Assembly: GCA_963681505.1 (NCBI GenBank)
Contig: OY811972.1
Coordinates: forward strand, 17,572,044 to 17,636,043
Length of the DNA stretch: 64,000 nt
Source of the DNA: Eunapius fragilis
Lineage: Eukaryota > Porifera > Demospongiae > Spongillida > Spongillidae
Reading direction: 5' to 3'
The translations under genes and the position numbers were made by a program. Under the pieces are notes generated by a model, which saw only the letters and a program-made list of their open reading frames with translations, searched no databases and was not told where the DNA came from. Position 1 is the first letter of the stretch, and each line of letters opens with the position of its first letter. This document shows positions 1-13,300 of the stretch, in pieces.

Positions 1-3000
1 CCGCGGGAGCAATTGGGAGCAATTGGTCCAAACGAATTGCTCCAAATCGCTCCCGCGGGAGCAATTGGGAGCAATTGGTCCAAACGAATTGCTCCCAATC
101 GCTCCCGCGGGAGCAATTGGTCCAAACGAAATGCTCCCATTCGCTCCCGCAGGAGCAATTGGGAGCAATTGGTCCAAACGAATTGCTCCAAATCGCTCCC
201 GCGGGAGCAGTTGGGAGCAAATGGTCCAAACGAATGCGGGAGCAATTGGGAGCAATTGGTCCAAACGAATTGCTCCCAATCGCTCCCGCGGGAGCAATTG
301 GTCCAAACGAAATGCTCCCATTCGCTCCCGCAGGAGCAATTGGGAGCAATTGGTCCAAACGAATTGCTCCAAATCGCTCCCGCGGGAGCAGTTGGGAGCA
401 AATGGTCCAAACGAATGCGGGAGCAATTGGGAGCAATTGGTCCAAACGAATTGCTCCGAATCGCTCCCGCGGGAGCAATTGGGAGCAATTGGTTCAAACG
501 AACGCGGGAGCAATTGGGAGCAATTGGTCCAAACGAATTGCTCCGAATTGCTCCTGCGGGAGCTATTGGGAGCAATAGGTCCAAACGAATTGCTCCCAAT
601 CGCTAGCGCCGAAGCAATTGGGAGCAAATGGTCCAAACGAATTGCTCCCAATCGCTCCAGCGGGAGCAATTGGGAGCAATTGGTCCAAACGAATTGCTCC
701 CAATCGCTCCCGCGGGAGCATTTGGGAGCAATTGGTCCAAACGAATTGCTTCGAATCGCTCCCGCGGGAGCAATTGGGAGCAATTGGTCCAAACGAATTG
801 CTCCCAATCGCTCCCGCGGGAGCAATTGGGAGCAATTGGTCCAAACGAATTGCTCCGAATTGCTCCCGCGGGAGCAATTGGGAGCAATTGGTTCAAACGA
901 ATGCGGGAGAAATTGGGAGCAATTGGTCCAAACCAATTGCTCCGCAATTGGTCCAAACCAATTGCTCCGAAATGCTCCTGCGGGAGCTATTGGGTGCAAT
1001 TGGTCCAAACGAATTGCTCCCAATCGCTCCAGCAGGAACAATTTGGAGCAATTGGTCCAAACGAATTGCTCCCAATCGCTCCCGCGGGAGCAATTGGGAG
1101 CAATTGGTCCAAACGAATTGCTCCCAATCGCTCCCGCGGGAGCTATTGGGAGCAATTGGTCCAAACGAATTGCTCCCAATCGCTCCCGCGGGAGCAATTG
1201 GGAGCAATTGGTCCAAACGAATTGCTCCCAATCGCTCCCGCGGGAGCAATTGGGAGCAATTGGTCCAAACGAATTGCTCCAAATCGCTCCCGCGGGAGCA
1301 ATTGGGAGCAATTGGTCCAAACGAATTGCTCCCAATCGCTCCCGCGGGAGCAATTGGTCCAAACGAAATGCTCCCATTCGCTCCCGCAGGAGCAATTGGG
1401 AGCAATTGGTCCAAACGAATTGCTCCAAATCGCTCCCGCGGGAGCAGTTGGGAGCAAATGGTCCAAACGAATGCGGGAGCAATTGGGAGCAATTGGTCCA
1501 AACGAATTGCTCCCAATCGCTCCCCCGGGAGCAATTGGGAGCAATTGGTCCAAACAAATTGCTCCCAATCGCTCCCACTGGAGCAATTGGAAGCAATTGG
1601 TCCAAACGAATTGCTCCCAATCGCTCCAGCGGGAGCAATTGGGAGCAATTGGTCCAAACGAATTGCTCCCAATTGCTCCCGCGGCAGCAATTGGGAGCAA
1701 TTGGTCCAAACGAATTGCTCCCAATCGCTCGCGCGGGAGCAATTGGGAGCAATTGGTCCAAACGAATTGCTCCAAATCGCTCCCACTGGAGCAATTGGAA
1801 GCAATTGGTCCAAACGAATTGCTCCCAATCGCTCTAGCGGGAGCAATTGGGAGCAATTGGTCCAAACGAATTGCTCCAAATCGCTCCCGCGGGAGCAATT
1901 GGTCCAAACGAATTGCTCCCAATCGCTCCCGTGGGAGCAATTGGGAGCAATTGGTCCAAACGAATTGCTCCAAATCGCTCCCGCGGGAGCAATTGGGAGC
2001 AAATGGTCCAAACGAATGCGGGAGCAATTGGGAGCAATTGGTCCAAACGAATTGCTCCCAATCGCTCCCCCGGGAGCAATTGGGAGCAATTGGTCCAAAC
2101 GAATTGCTCCCAATCGCTCCCGCGGGAGCAATTTTGAGCAATTGGTCCAAACGAATTGCTCCCAATCGCTCCCGCGGGAGCAATTGGGAGCAATTGGTCC
2201 AAACGAATTGCTCCGAATCGCTCCCGCGGGAGCAATTGGGAGCAAATGGTCCAAACGAATTGCTCCCAATCGCTCCCGCGGGAGCAATTGGGAGCAATTG
2301 GTCCAAACGAATTGCTCCGAATCGCTCCCGCGGGAGCAATTGGGAGCAATTGGTCCAAACGAATTGCTCCCAATCGCTCCCGCGGGAGCAATTGGGAGCA
2401 ATTGGTCCAAACGAATTGCTCCGAATCGCTCCCGCGGGAGCAATTGGGAGCAATTGGTTCAAACGAATGCGGGAGCAATTGGGAGCAATTGGTCCAAACG
2501 AATTGCTCCGAAATGCTCCTGCGGGAGCTATTGGGAGCAATTGGTCCAAACGAATTGCTCCCAATCGCTACCACGGGAGCAATTGGGAGCAATTGGTCCA
2601 AACGAATTGCTCCCAATCGCTCCAGCGGGAGCAATTGGGAGCAATTGGTCCAAACGAATTGCTCCCAATCGCTCCCGCGGGAGCAATTGGTCCTAACGAA
2701 TCGCTCCCAATCGCTCCCGCGGGAGCAATTGGGAGCAATTGGTCCAAACGAATTGCTCCCAATCCCTCCCGCGGGAACAATTGGGAGCAATTGGTCCAAA
2801 CGAATTGCTCCGAATCGCTCTCGCTGGAGCAATAGGGAGCAATTGGTCCAGACGAAACGCTCAGAATCGCTCCCACGGGAGCAATTGGTAGCAATTGGTC
2901 CAAACGAATTGCTCCGAATCGCTCCCGCGGGAGCAATTGGGAGCAATTGGTCCAAACGAATGCGGGAGCAATTGGGAGCAATTGGTCCAAACGAATTGCT

Positions 3001-6000
3001 CCGAATTGCTCCCGGGAGCAATTGGGAGCAATTGGTCCAAACGAATTGCTCCCAATCGCTCCCGCGGGAGCAATTGGTCCTAACGAATCGCTCCCAATCG
3101 CTCCCGCGGGAGCAATAGGGAGCAATTGGTCCAAACGAATTGCTCCGAATCGCTCCCGCGGGAGCAATTGAGAGCAATTGGTCCAAACGAATGCGGGAGC
3201 AATTGGGAGCAATTGGTCCAAACGAATTGCTCCGAATTGCTCCCGGGAGCAATTGGGAGCAATTGGTCCAAACGAATTGCTCCCAATCGCTCCAGCGGGA
3301 GCAATTGGGAGCATTTGGTCCAAACGAATTGCTCCCAATCGCTCCCGCAGGAGCAATTGGGAGCAATTGGTCCAAACGAATTGCTCCCAATCGCTCCCCA
3401 GGGAGCAATTGGGAGCAATTGGTCCAAAAGAATTGCTCCCAATCGCTCCTGCGGGAGCAATTTTGAGCAATTGGTCCAAACGAATTGCTCTCAATCGCTC
3501 CCGCGGGAGCAATTGGGAGCAATTGGTCCAAACGAATTGCTCCGAATCGCTCCCGCGGGAGCAATTGGGAGCAATTGGTCCAAACGAATTGCTCCCAATC
3601 GCTCCCGCGGGAGCAATTGGGAGCAATTGGTCCAAACGAATTGCTCCGAATCGCTCCCGCGGGAGCAATTGGGAGCAATTGGTTCAAACGAATGCGGGAG
3701 CAATTGGGAGCAATTGGTCCAAACGAATTGCTCCGAAATGCTCCTGCGGGAGCTATTGGGAGCAATTGGTCCAAACGAATTGCTCCCAATCGCTACCACG
3801 GGAGCAATTGGGAGCAATTGGTCCAAACGAATTGCTCCCAATCGCTCCAGCGGGAGCAATTGGGAGCAATTGGTCCAAACGAATTGCTCCCAATCGCTCC
3901 CGCGGGAGCAATTGGTCCTAACGAATCGCTCCCAATCGCTCCCGCGGGAGCAATTGGGAGCAATTGGTCCAAACGAATTGCTCCCAATCGCTCCCGCGGG
4001 AACAATTGGGAGCAATTGGTCCAAACGAATTGCTCCGAATCGCTCTCGCTGGAGCAATAGGGAGCAATTGGTCCAGACGAAACGCTCAGAATCGCTCCCA
4101 CGGGAGCAATTGGTAGCAATTGGTCCAAACGAATTGCTCCGAATCGCTCCCGCGGGAGCAATTGGGAGCAATTGGTCCAAACGAATGCGGGAGCAATTGG
4201 GAGCAATTGGTCCAAACGAATTGCTCCGAATTGCTCCCGGGAGCAATTGGGAGCAATTGGTCCAAACGAATTGCTCCCAATCGCTCCAGCGGGAGCAATT
4301 GGGAGCATTTGGTCCAAACGAATTGCTCCCAATCGCTCCCGCAGGAGCAATTGGGAGCAATTGGTCCAAACGAATTGCTCCCAATCGCTCCCCAGGGAGC
4401 AATTGGGAGCAATTGGTCCAAACGAATTGCTCCCAATCGCTCCTGCGGGAGCAATTTTGAGCAATTGGTCCAAACGAATTGCTCTCAATCGCTCCCGCGG
4501 GAGCAATTGGGAGCAATTGGTCCAAACGAATTGCTCCGAATCGCTCCCGCGGGAGCAATTGGGAGCAATTGGTTCAAACGAATGCGGGAGCAATTGGGAG
4601 CAATTGGTCCAAACGAATTGCTCCGAATTGCTCCTGCGGGAGCTATTGGGAGCAATTGGTCCAAACGAATTGCTCCCAATCGCTACCGCGGGAGCAATTG
4701 GGAGCAATTGGTCCAAACGAATTGCTCCCAATCGCTCCAGCGGGAGCAATTGGGAGCAATTGGTCCAAACGAATTGCTCGCAATCGCTCCCGCGGGAGCA
4801 ATTGGGAGGAATTGGTCCAAACGAATTGCTTCGAATCGCTCCCGCGGGAGCAATTGGGAGCAATTTGTCCAAACGAATTGCTCCAAATCGCTCCCGCGGG
4901 AGCAATTGGGAGCAATTGGTCCAAACGAATTGCTCCCAATCGCTCCCGCGGGAGCAATTGGGAGCAATTGGTCCCAACGAATTGCTCCCAATCGCTCCAG
5001 CGGGAGCAATTGGGAGCAATTGGTCCAAACGAATTGCTCCAAATCGCTCCCGCGGGAGCAATCGGGAGCAAATGGTCCAAACGAATGCGGGAGCAATTGG
5101 GAGCAATTGGTCCAAACGAATTGCTCCGAATTGCTCCCGCGGGAGCAATTGGGAGCAATTGGTCCAATCGAATTGCTCCCAATCGCTCCCGCGGGAGCAA
5201 TTGGGAGCAATTGGTCCAAACGAATTGCTCCCAATCGCTCCCGCGGGAGCAATTGGGAGCAATTGGTCCAAACGAATTGCTCCCAATCGCTCCCGCGGGA
5301 GCAATTGGGAGCAATTGGTCCAAACGAATTGCTCCAAATCGCTCCCGCGGGAGCAATTGGGAGCAATTGGTCCAAACGAATTGCTCCCAATCGCTCCCGC
5401 GGGAGCAATTGGTCCAAACGAATTGCTCCCAATCGCTCCCGCGGGAGCAATTGGGAGCAATTGGTCCAAACGAATTGCTCCAAATCGCTCCCGCGGGAGC
5501 AGTTGGGAGCAAATGGTCCAAACGAATGCGGGAGCAATTGGGAGCAATTGGTCCAAACGAATTGCTCCCAATCGCTCCCCCGGGAGCAATTGGGAGCAAT
5601 TGGTCCAAACGAATTGCTCCCAATCGCTCCCACTGGAGCAATTGGAAGCAATTGGTCCAAACGAATTGCTCCCAATCGCTCCAGCGGGAGCAATTGGGAG
5701 CAATTGGTCCAAACGAATTGCTCCCAATCGCTCCCGCGGCAGCAATTGGGAGCAATTGGTCCAAACGAATTGCTCCCAATCGCTCCCGCGGGAGCAATTG
5801 GGAGCAATTGGTCCAAACGAATTGCTCCAAATCGCTCCCGCGGGAGCAATTGGGAGCAATTGGTCCAAACGAATTGCTCCAAATCGCTCCCGCGGGAGCA
5901 ATTGGGAGCAAATGGTCCAAACGAATGCGGGAGCAATTGGGAGCAATTGGTCCAAACGAATTGCTCCCAATCGCTCCCCCGGGAGCAATTGGGAGCAATT

Positions 6001-9000
6001 GGTCCAAACGAATTGCTCCTAATCGCTCCCGCGGGAGCAATTTTGAGCAATTGGTCCAAACGAATTGCTCCCAATCGCTCCCGCGGGAGCAATTGGGAGC
6101 AATTGGTCCAAACGAATTGCTCCGAATCGCTCCCGCGGGAGCAATTGGGAGCAATTGGTACAAACGAATTGCTCCCAATCGCTCCCGCGGGAGCAATTGG
6201 GAGCAATTGGTCCAAACGAATTGCTCCGAATCGCTCGCGCCGGAGCAATTGGGAGCAATTGGTTCAAACGAATGCGGGAGAAATTGGGAGCAATTGGTCC
6301 AAACCAATTGCTCCGAAATGCTCCTGCGGGAGCTATTGGGAGCAATTGGTCCAAACGAATCGCTCCCAATCGCTACCACGGGAGCGATTGGGAGCAATTG
6401 GTCCAAACGAATTGCTCCAAATCGCTCCCGCGGGAGCAATTGGGAGCAATTGGTCCAAACGAATTGCTCCCAATCGCTCCCGCGGGAGCAATTGGTCCAA
6501 ACGAATTGCTCCCAATCGCTCCCCAGGGAGCAATTGGGAGCAATTGGTCCAAACGAATTGCTCCCAATCGCTCCTGCGGGAGCAATTTTGAGCAATTGGT
6601 CCAAACGAATTGCTCTCAATCGCTCCCGCGGGAGCAATTGGGAGCAATTGGTCCAAACGAATTGCTCCGAATCGCTCCCGCGGGAGCAATTGGGAGCAAT
6701 TGGTTCAAACGAATGCGGGAGCAATTGGGAGCAATTGGTCCAAACGATTTGCTCCGAATTGCTCCTGCGGGAGCTATTGGGAGCAATTGGTCCAAACGAA
6801 TTGCTCCCAATCGCTACCGCGGGAGCAATTGGGAGCAATTGGTCCAAACGAATTGCTCCCAATCGCTCCAGCGGGAGCAATTGGGAGCAATTGGTCCAAA
6901 CGAATTGCTCGCAATCGCTCCCGCGGGAGCAATTGGGAGGAATTGGTCCAAACGAATTGCTTCGAATCGCTCCCGCGGGAGCAATTGGGAGCAATTTGTC
7001 CAAACGAATTGCTCCAAATCGCTCCCGCGGGAGCAATTGGGAGCAATTGGTCCAAACGAATTGCTCCCAATCGCTCCCGCGGGAGCAATTGGGAGCAATT
7101 GGTCCCAACGAATTGCTCCCAATCGCTCCAGCGGGAGCAATTGGGAGCAATTGGTCCAAACGAATTGCTCCAAATCGCTCCCGCGGGAGCAATCGGGAGC
7201 AAATGGTCCAAACGAATGCGGGAGCAATTGGGAGCAATTGGTCCAAACGAATTGCTCCGAATTGCTCCCGCGGGAGCAATTGGGAGCAATTGGTCAAGAC
7301 CAATTGCTCCCAATCGCTCCCCTGGGAGCAATTGGGAGCAATTGGTCCAATCGAATTGCTCCCAATCGCTCCCGCGGGAGCAATTGGTCCAAACGAATTG
7401 CTCCCAATCGCTCCCGCGGGAGCAATTGGGAGCAATTGGTCCAAACGAATTGCTCCCAATCGCTCCCGCGGGAGCAATTGGGAGCAATTGGTCCAAACGA
7501 ATTGCTCCAAATCGCTCCCGCGGGAGCAATTGGGAGCAAATGGTCCAAACGAATGCGGGAGCAATTGGGAGCAATTGGTCCAAACGAATTGCTCCGAATT
7601 GCTCCCGCGGGAGCAATTGGGAGCAATTGGTCCAGACCAATTTATCCCAATCGCTCCCCTGGGAGCAATTGGGAGCAATTGCTCCAATCGAATTGCTCCC
7701 AATCGCTCCCGCGGGAGCAATTGGGAGCAATTGGTCAAAACGAATTGCTCCCAATCGCTTCCGCAGGAGCAATTGGGAGCAATTGGTCCAAACGAATTGC
7801 TCCAAATCGCTCCCGCGGGAGCAATTGGGAGCAATTGGTCCAAACGAATGCGGGAGCAATTGGTAGCAATTGGTCCAAACGAATTGCTCCCAATCGCTCC
7901 CGCGGGAGCAATTTTGACCAATTGGTCCAAACGAATTGCTCCCAATCGCTCCCGCGGGAGCAATTGGGAGCAATTGGTCCAAACGAATTGCTCCCAATTG
8001 CTCCCGCAGCAGCAATTGGGAGCAATTGGTCCAAACGAATTGCTCCCAATCGCTCCCGCGGGAGCAATTGGGAGCAATTGGTCCAAACGAATTGCTTCGA
8101 ATCGCTCCCGCGGGAGCAATTTGGAGCAATTGGTCCAAACGAATTGCTCCAAATCGCTCCCGTGGGAGCAATTGGGAGCAATTGGTCCAAACGAATTGCT
8201 CCCAATCGCTCCCGCGGGAGCAATTGGGAGCAATTGGTCCAAACGAATTGCTCCCAATCGCTCCAGTGGGAGCAATTTGGAGCAATTGGTCCAAACGAAT
8301 TGCTCCAAATCGCTCCCGCGGGAGCAATCGGGAGCAAATGGTCCAAACGAATGCGGGAGCAATTGGGAGCAATGTGTCCAAACGAATTGCTCCGAATTGC
8401 TCCCGCGGGAGCAATTGGGAGCAATTGGTCCAGACCAATTGCTCCCAATCGCTCCCCTGGGTGCAATTGGGAGCAATTGGTACAATCGAATTGCTCCCAA
8501 TCGCTCCCGCGGGAGCAATTGGGAGCAATTGGTCCAAACGAATTGCTCCCAATCGCTTCCGCGGGCAATTGGGAGCGATTGGTCCAAACGAATTGCTCCA
8601 AATCACTCCCGCGGGAGCAATTGAAAGCAATTGGTCCAAACGAATTGCTCCGAATCGCTCCCGCGGGAGCAATTGGGAGCAATTGGTCCAAACGAATTGC
8701 TCCCAATCGCTCCCGCGGGAGCAATTGGGAGCAATTGGTCCAAACGAATTGCTCCGAATCGCTCCCGCGGGAGCAATTGGTTCAAACGAATGCGGGAGAA
8801 ATTGGGAGCAATTGGTCCAAACCAATTGCTCCGAAATGCTCCTACGGGAGCTATTGGGAGCAATTGGTCCAAACGAATCGCTCCCAATCGCTACCACGGG
8901 AGCAATTGGGAGCAATTGGTCCGAACGAATTGCTCCCAATCGCTCCAGCGGGAGCAATTGGGAGCAATTGGTCCAAACGAATTGCTCCCAATCGCTCCTG

Positions 9001-10305
9001 CGGGAGCAATTGGGAGCAATTGGTCCAAACGAATTTCTCCCAATCGCTCCAGCGGGAGCAATTCAGGAGCAATTGGACCAAACAAATTGCTCCGAATCGC
9101 TCCCGCGGGAGCAGTTGGGAGCAATTGGTCCAAACGAATGCGGGAGCAATTGGGAGCAATTGGTCCAAACGAATTGCTCCGAATTGCTCCCGCGGGAGCA
9201 AATGGGAGCAATTGGTCCAAACGAATTGCTCCCAATCGCTACCACGGGAGCTATTGGGAGCAATTGGTCCAAACGAATCGCTCCCAATCGCTACCACGGG
9301 AGCAATTGGGAGCAATTGGTCCGAACGAATTGCTCCCAATCGCTCCAGCGGGAACAATTTGGAGCAATTAGTCCAAACGAATTGCTCCCAATCGCTCCCG
9401 CGGGAGCAATTGGGAGCAATTGGTCCAAACGAATTGCTCCCAATCGCTCCCGCGGGAGCAATTGGGAGCAATTGGTCCAAACGAATTGCTCCCAATCGCT
9501 CCCGCGGGAGCAATTGGGAGCAATTGGTCCAAACGAATTGCTCCCAATCGCTCCCACGGGAGCAATTGGGAGCAATTGGTCCAAACGAATTGCTCCAAAT
9601 CGCTCCCGCGGGAGCAATTGGTCCAAACGAATTGCTCCCAATCGCTCCCGCGGGAGCAATTGGTCCAAACGAATTGCTCCCAATCGCTCCCCCGGGAGCA
9701 ATTGGGAGCAATTGGTCCAAACGAATTGCTCCAAATCGCTCCCGCGGGAGCAGTTGGGAGCAAATGGTCCAAACGAATGCGGGAGCAATAGGGAGCAATT
9801 GGTCCAAACGAATTGCTCCGAATTGCTCCCGCGGGAGCAATTGGGAGCAATTGGTCCAAACGAATTGCTCCCAATCGCTCCCACTGGAGCAATTGGAAGC
9901 AATTGGTCCAAACGAATTGCTCCCAATCGCTCCAGCGGGAGCAATTGGGAGCAATTGGTCCAAACGAATTGCTCCCAATCGCTCCCGCGGGAGCAATTGG
10001 GAGCAATTGGTCCAAACGAATTGCTCCAAATCGCTCCCGCGGGAGCAATTGGTCTAAACGAATTGCTCCCAATCGCTCCCGCGGGAGCAATTGGGAGCAA
10101 TTGGTCCTAACGAATTGCTCCAAATCGCTCCCGTGGGAGCAATTGGGAGCAAATGGTCCAATCGAATGCGGGAGCAATTGGGAGCAATTGGTCCAAACGA
10201 ATTGCTCCCAATCGCTCCCCCGGAAGCAATTGGGAGCAATTGGTCCAAACGAATTGCTCCCAATCGCTCCCGCGGGAGCAATTTTGAGCAATTGGTCCAA
10301 ACGAA

Positions 10306-13300
10306 TTGCTCCCAATCGCTCCCGCGGGAGCAATTGGGAGCAATTGGTCCAAACGAATTGCTCCGAATCGCTCCCGCGAGTGCAATTGGGAGCAATTGGT
10401 TCAAACGAATGCGGGAGCAATTGGGAGCAATTGGTCCAAACGAATTGCTCCGAATTGCTCCTGCGGGAGCTATTGGGAGCAATTGGTCCAAACGAATTGC
10501 TCCCAATCGCTACCGCGGGAGCAATTGGGAGCAATTGGTCCAAACGAATTGCTCCCAATCGCTCCAGCGGGAGCAATTGGGAGCAATTGGTCCAAACGAA
10601 TTGCTCCCAATCGCTCCCGCGGGAGCAATTTTGAGCAATTGGTCCAAACGAATTGCTCCCAATCGCTCCCGCGGGAGCAATTGGGAGCAATTGGTCCAAA
10701 CGAATTGCTCCGAATCGCTCCCGCGAGTGCAATTGGGAGCAATTGGTTCAAACGAATGCGGGAGAAATTGGGAGCAATTGGTCCAAACCAATTGCTCCGA
10801 AATGCTCCTGCGGGAGCTATTGGGAGCAATTGGTCCAAACGAATCGCTCCCAATCGCTACCACTGGAGCAATTGGGAGCAATTGGTCCAAACGAATTGCT
10901 CCCAATGGCTCCAGCGGGAGCAATTGGGAGCAATTGGTCCAAACGAATTGCTCCCAATCGCTCCCGCGGGAGCAATTGGGAGAAATTGGTCCAAACGAAT
11001 TTCTCCCAATCGCTCCAGCTGGAGCAATTGGGAGCAATTGGTCCAAACAAATTGCTCCGAATCGCTCCCGCGGGAGCAGTTGGGAGCAATTGGTCCAAAC
11101 GAATGCGGGAGCAATTGGGAGCAATTGGTCCAAACGAATTGCTCCGAATTGCTCCCGCGGGAGCAAATGGGAGCAATTGGTCCAAACGAATTGCTCCCAA
11201 TCGCTCCAGCGGGAACAATTTGGAGCAATTGGTCCAAACGAATTGCTCCCAATCGCTCCCGCGGGAGCAATTGGGAGCAATTGGTCCAAACGAATTGCTC
11301 CCAATCGCTCCCGCGGGAGCAATTGGGAGCAATTGGTCCAAACGAATTGCTCCCAATCGCTCCCGCGGGAGCAATTGGGAGCAATTGGTCCAAACGAATT
11401 GCTCCCAATCGCTCCCGCAGGAGCAATTGGGAGCAATTGGTCCAAACGAATTGCTCCAAATCGCTCCCGCGGGAGCAATTGGGAGCAATTGGTCCAAACG
11501 AATTGCTCCCAATCGCTCCCGCGGGAGCAATTGGTCCAAACGAATTGCTCCCAATCGCTCTCGCGGGAGCAATTGGGAGCAATTGGTCCAAACGAATTGC
11601 TCCCAATCGCTCCCCCGCGAGCAATTGGGAGCAATTGGTCCAAACGAATTGCTCCCAATCGCTCCCACTGGAGCAATTGGAAGCAATTGGTCCAAACGAA
11701 TTGCTCCCAATCGCTCTAGCGGGAGCAATTGGGAGCAATTGGTCCAAACGAATTGCTCCAAATCGCTCCCGCGGGAGCAATTGGTCCAAACGAATTGCTC
11801 CCAATCGCTCCCGTGGGAGCAATTGGGAGCAATTGGTCCAAACGAATTGCTCCAAATCGCTCCCGCGGGAGCAATTGGGAGCAAATGGTCCAAACGAATG
11901 CGGGAGCAATTGGGAGCAATTGGTCCAAACGAATTGCTCCCAATCGCTCCCCCGGGAGCAATTGGGAGCAATTGGTCCAAACGAATTGCTCCCAATCGCT
12001 CCCGCGGGAGCAATTTTGAGCAATTGGTCCAAACGAATTGCTCCCAATCGCTCCCGCGGGAGCAATTGGGAGCAATTGGTCCAAACGAATTGCTCCGAAT
12101 CGCTCCCGCGGGAGCAATTGGGAGCAAATGGTCCAAACGAATTGCTCCCAATCGCTCCCGCGGGAGCAATTGGGAGCAATTGGTCCAAACGAATTGCTCC
12201 GAATCGCTCCCGCGGGAGCAATTGGGAGCAATTGGTCCAAACGAATTGCTCCCAATCGCTCCCGCGGGAGCAATTGGGAGCAATTGGTCCAAACGAATTG
12301 CTCCGAATCGCTCCCGCGGGAGCAATTGGGAGCAATTGGTTCAAACGAATGCGGGAGCAATTGGGAGCAATTGGTCCAAACGAATTGCTCCGAAATGCTC
12401 CTGCGGGAGCTATTGGGAGCAATTGGTCCAAACGAATTGCTCCCAATCGCTACCACGGGAGCAATTGGGAGCAACTGGTCCAAACGAATTGCTCCCAATC
12501 GCTCCAGCGGGAGCAATTGGGTGCAATTGGTCCAAACGAATTGCTCCCAATCGCTCCCGCGGGAGCAATTGGGAGCAATTGGTCCAAACGAATTGCTTCA
12601 AATCGCTCCCGCGGGAGCAATTGGGAGCAATTGGTCCAAACGAATTGCTCCAAATCGCTCCCGCGGGAGCAATTGGGAGCAATTGGTCCAAACGAATTGC
12701 TCCCAATCGCTCCAGCGGGAGCAATTGGGAGCAATTGGTCCAAACGAATGCGGGAGCAATTGGGAGCAATTGGTCCAAACGAATTGCTCCGAATTGCTCC
12801 CGCGGGAGCAATTGGGATCAATTGGTCCAAACGAATTGCTCCCAATCTCTCCAGCGGGAGCAATTGGGAGCAATTGGTCCAAACGAATTTCTCCCAATCG
12901 CTCCCGCGGGAGCAATTGGTCCTAACGAATCGCTCCCAATCGCTCCCGCGGGAGCAATTGGGAGCAATTGGTCCAAACGAATTGCTCCCAATCGCTCCCG
13001 CGGGAACAATTGGGAGCAATTGGTCCAAACGAATTGCTCCGAATCGCTCTCGCTGGAGCAATAGGGAGCAATTGGTCCAGACGAAATGCTCAGAATCGCT
13101 CCCACGGGAGCAATTGGTAGCAATTGGTCCAAACGAATTGCTCCGAATCGCTCCCGCGGGAGCAATTGGGAGCAATTGGTCCAAACGAATGCGGGAGCAA
13201 TTGGGAGCAATTGGTCCAAACGAATTGCTCCGAATTGCTCCCGGGAGCAATTGGGAGCAATTGGTCCAAACGAATTGCTCCCAATCGCTCCAGCGGGAGC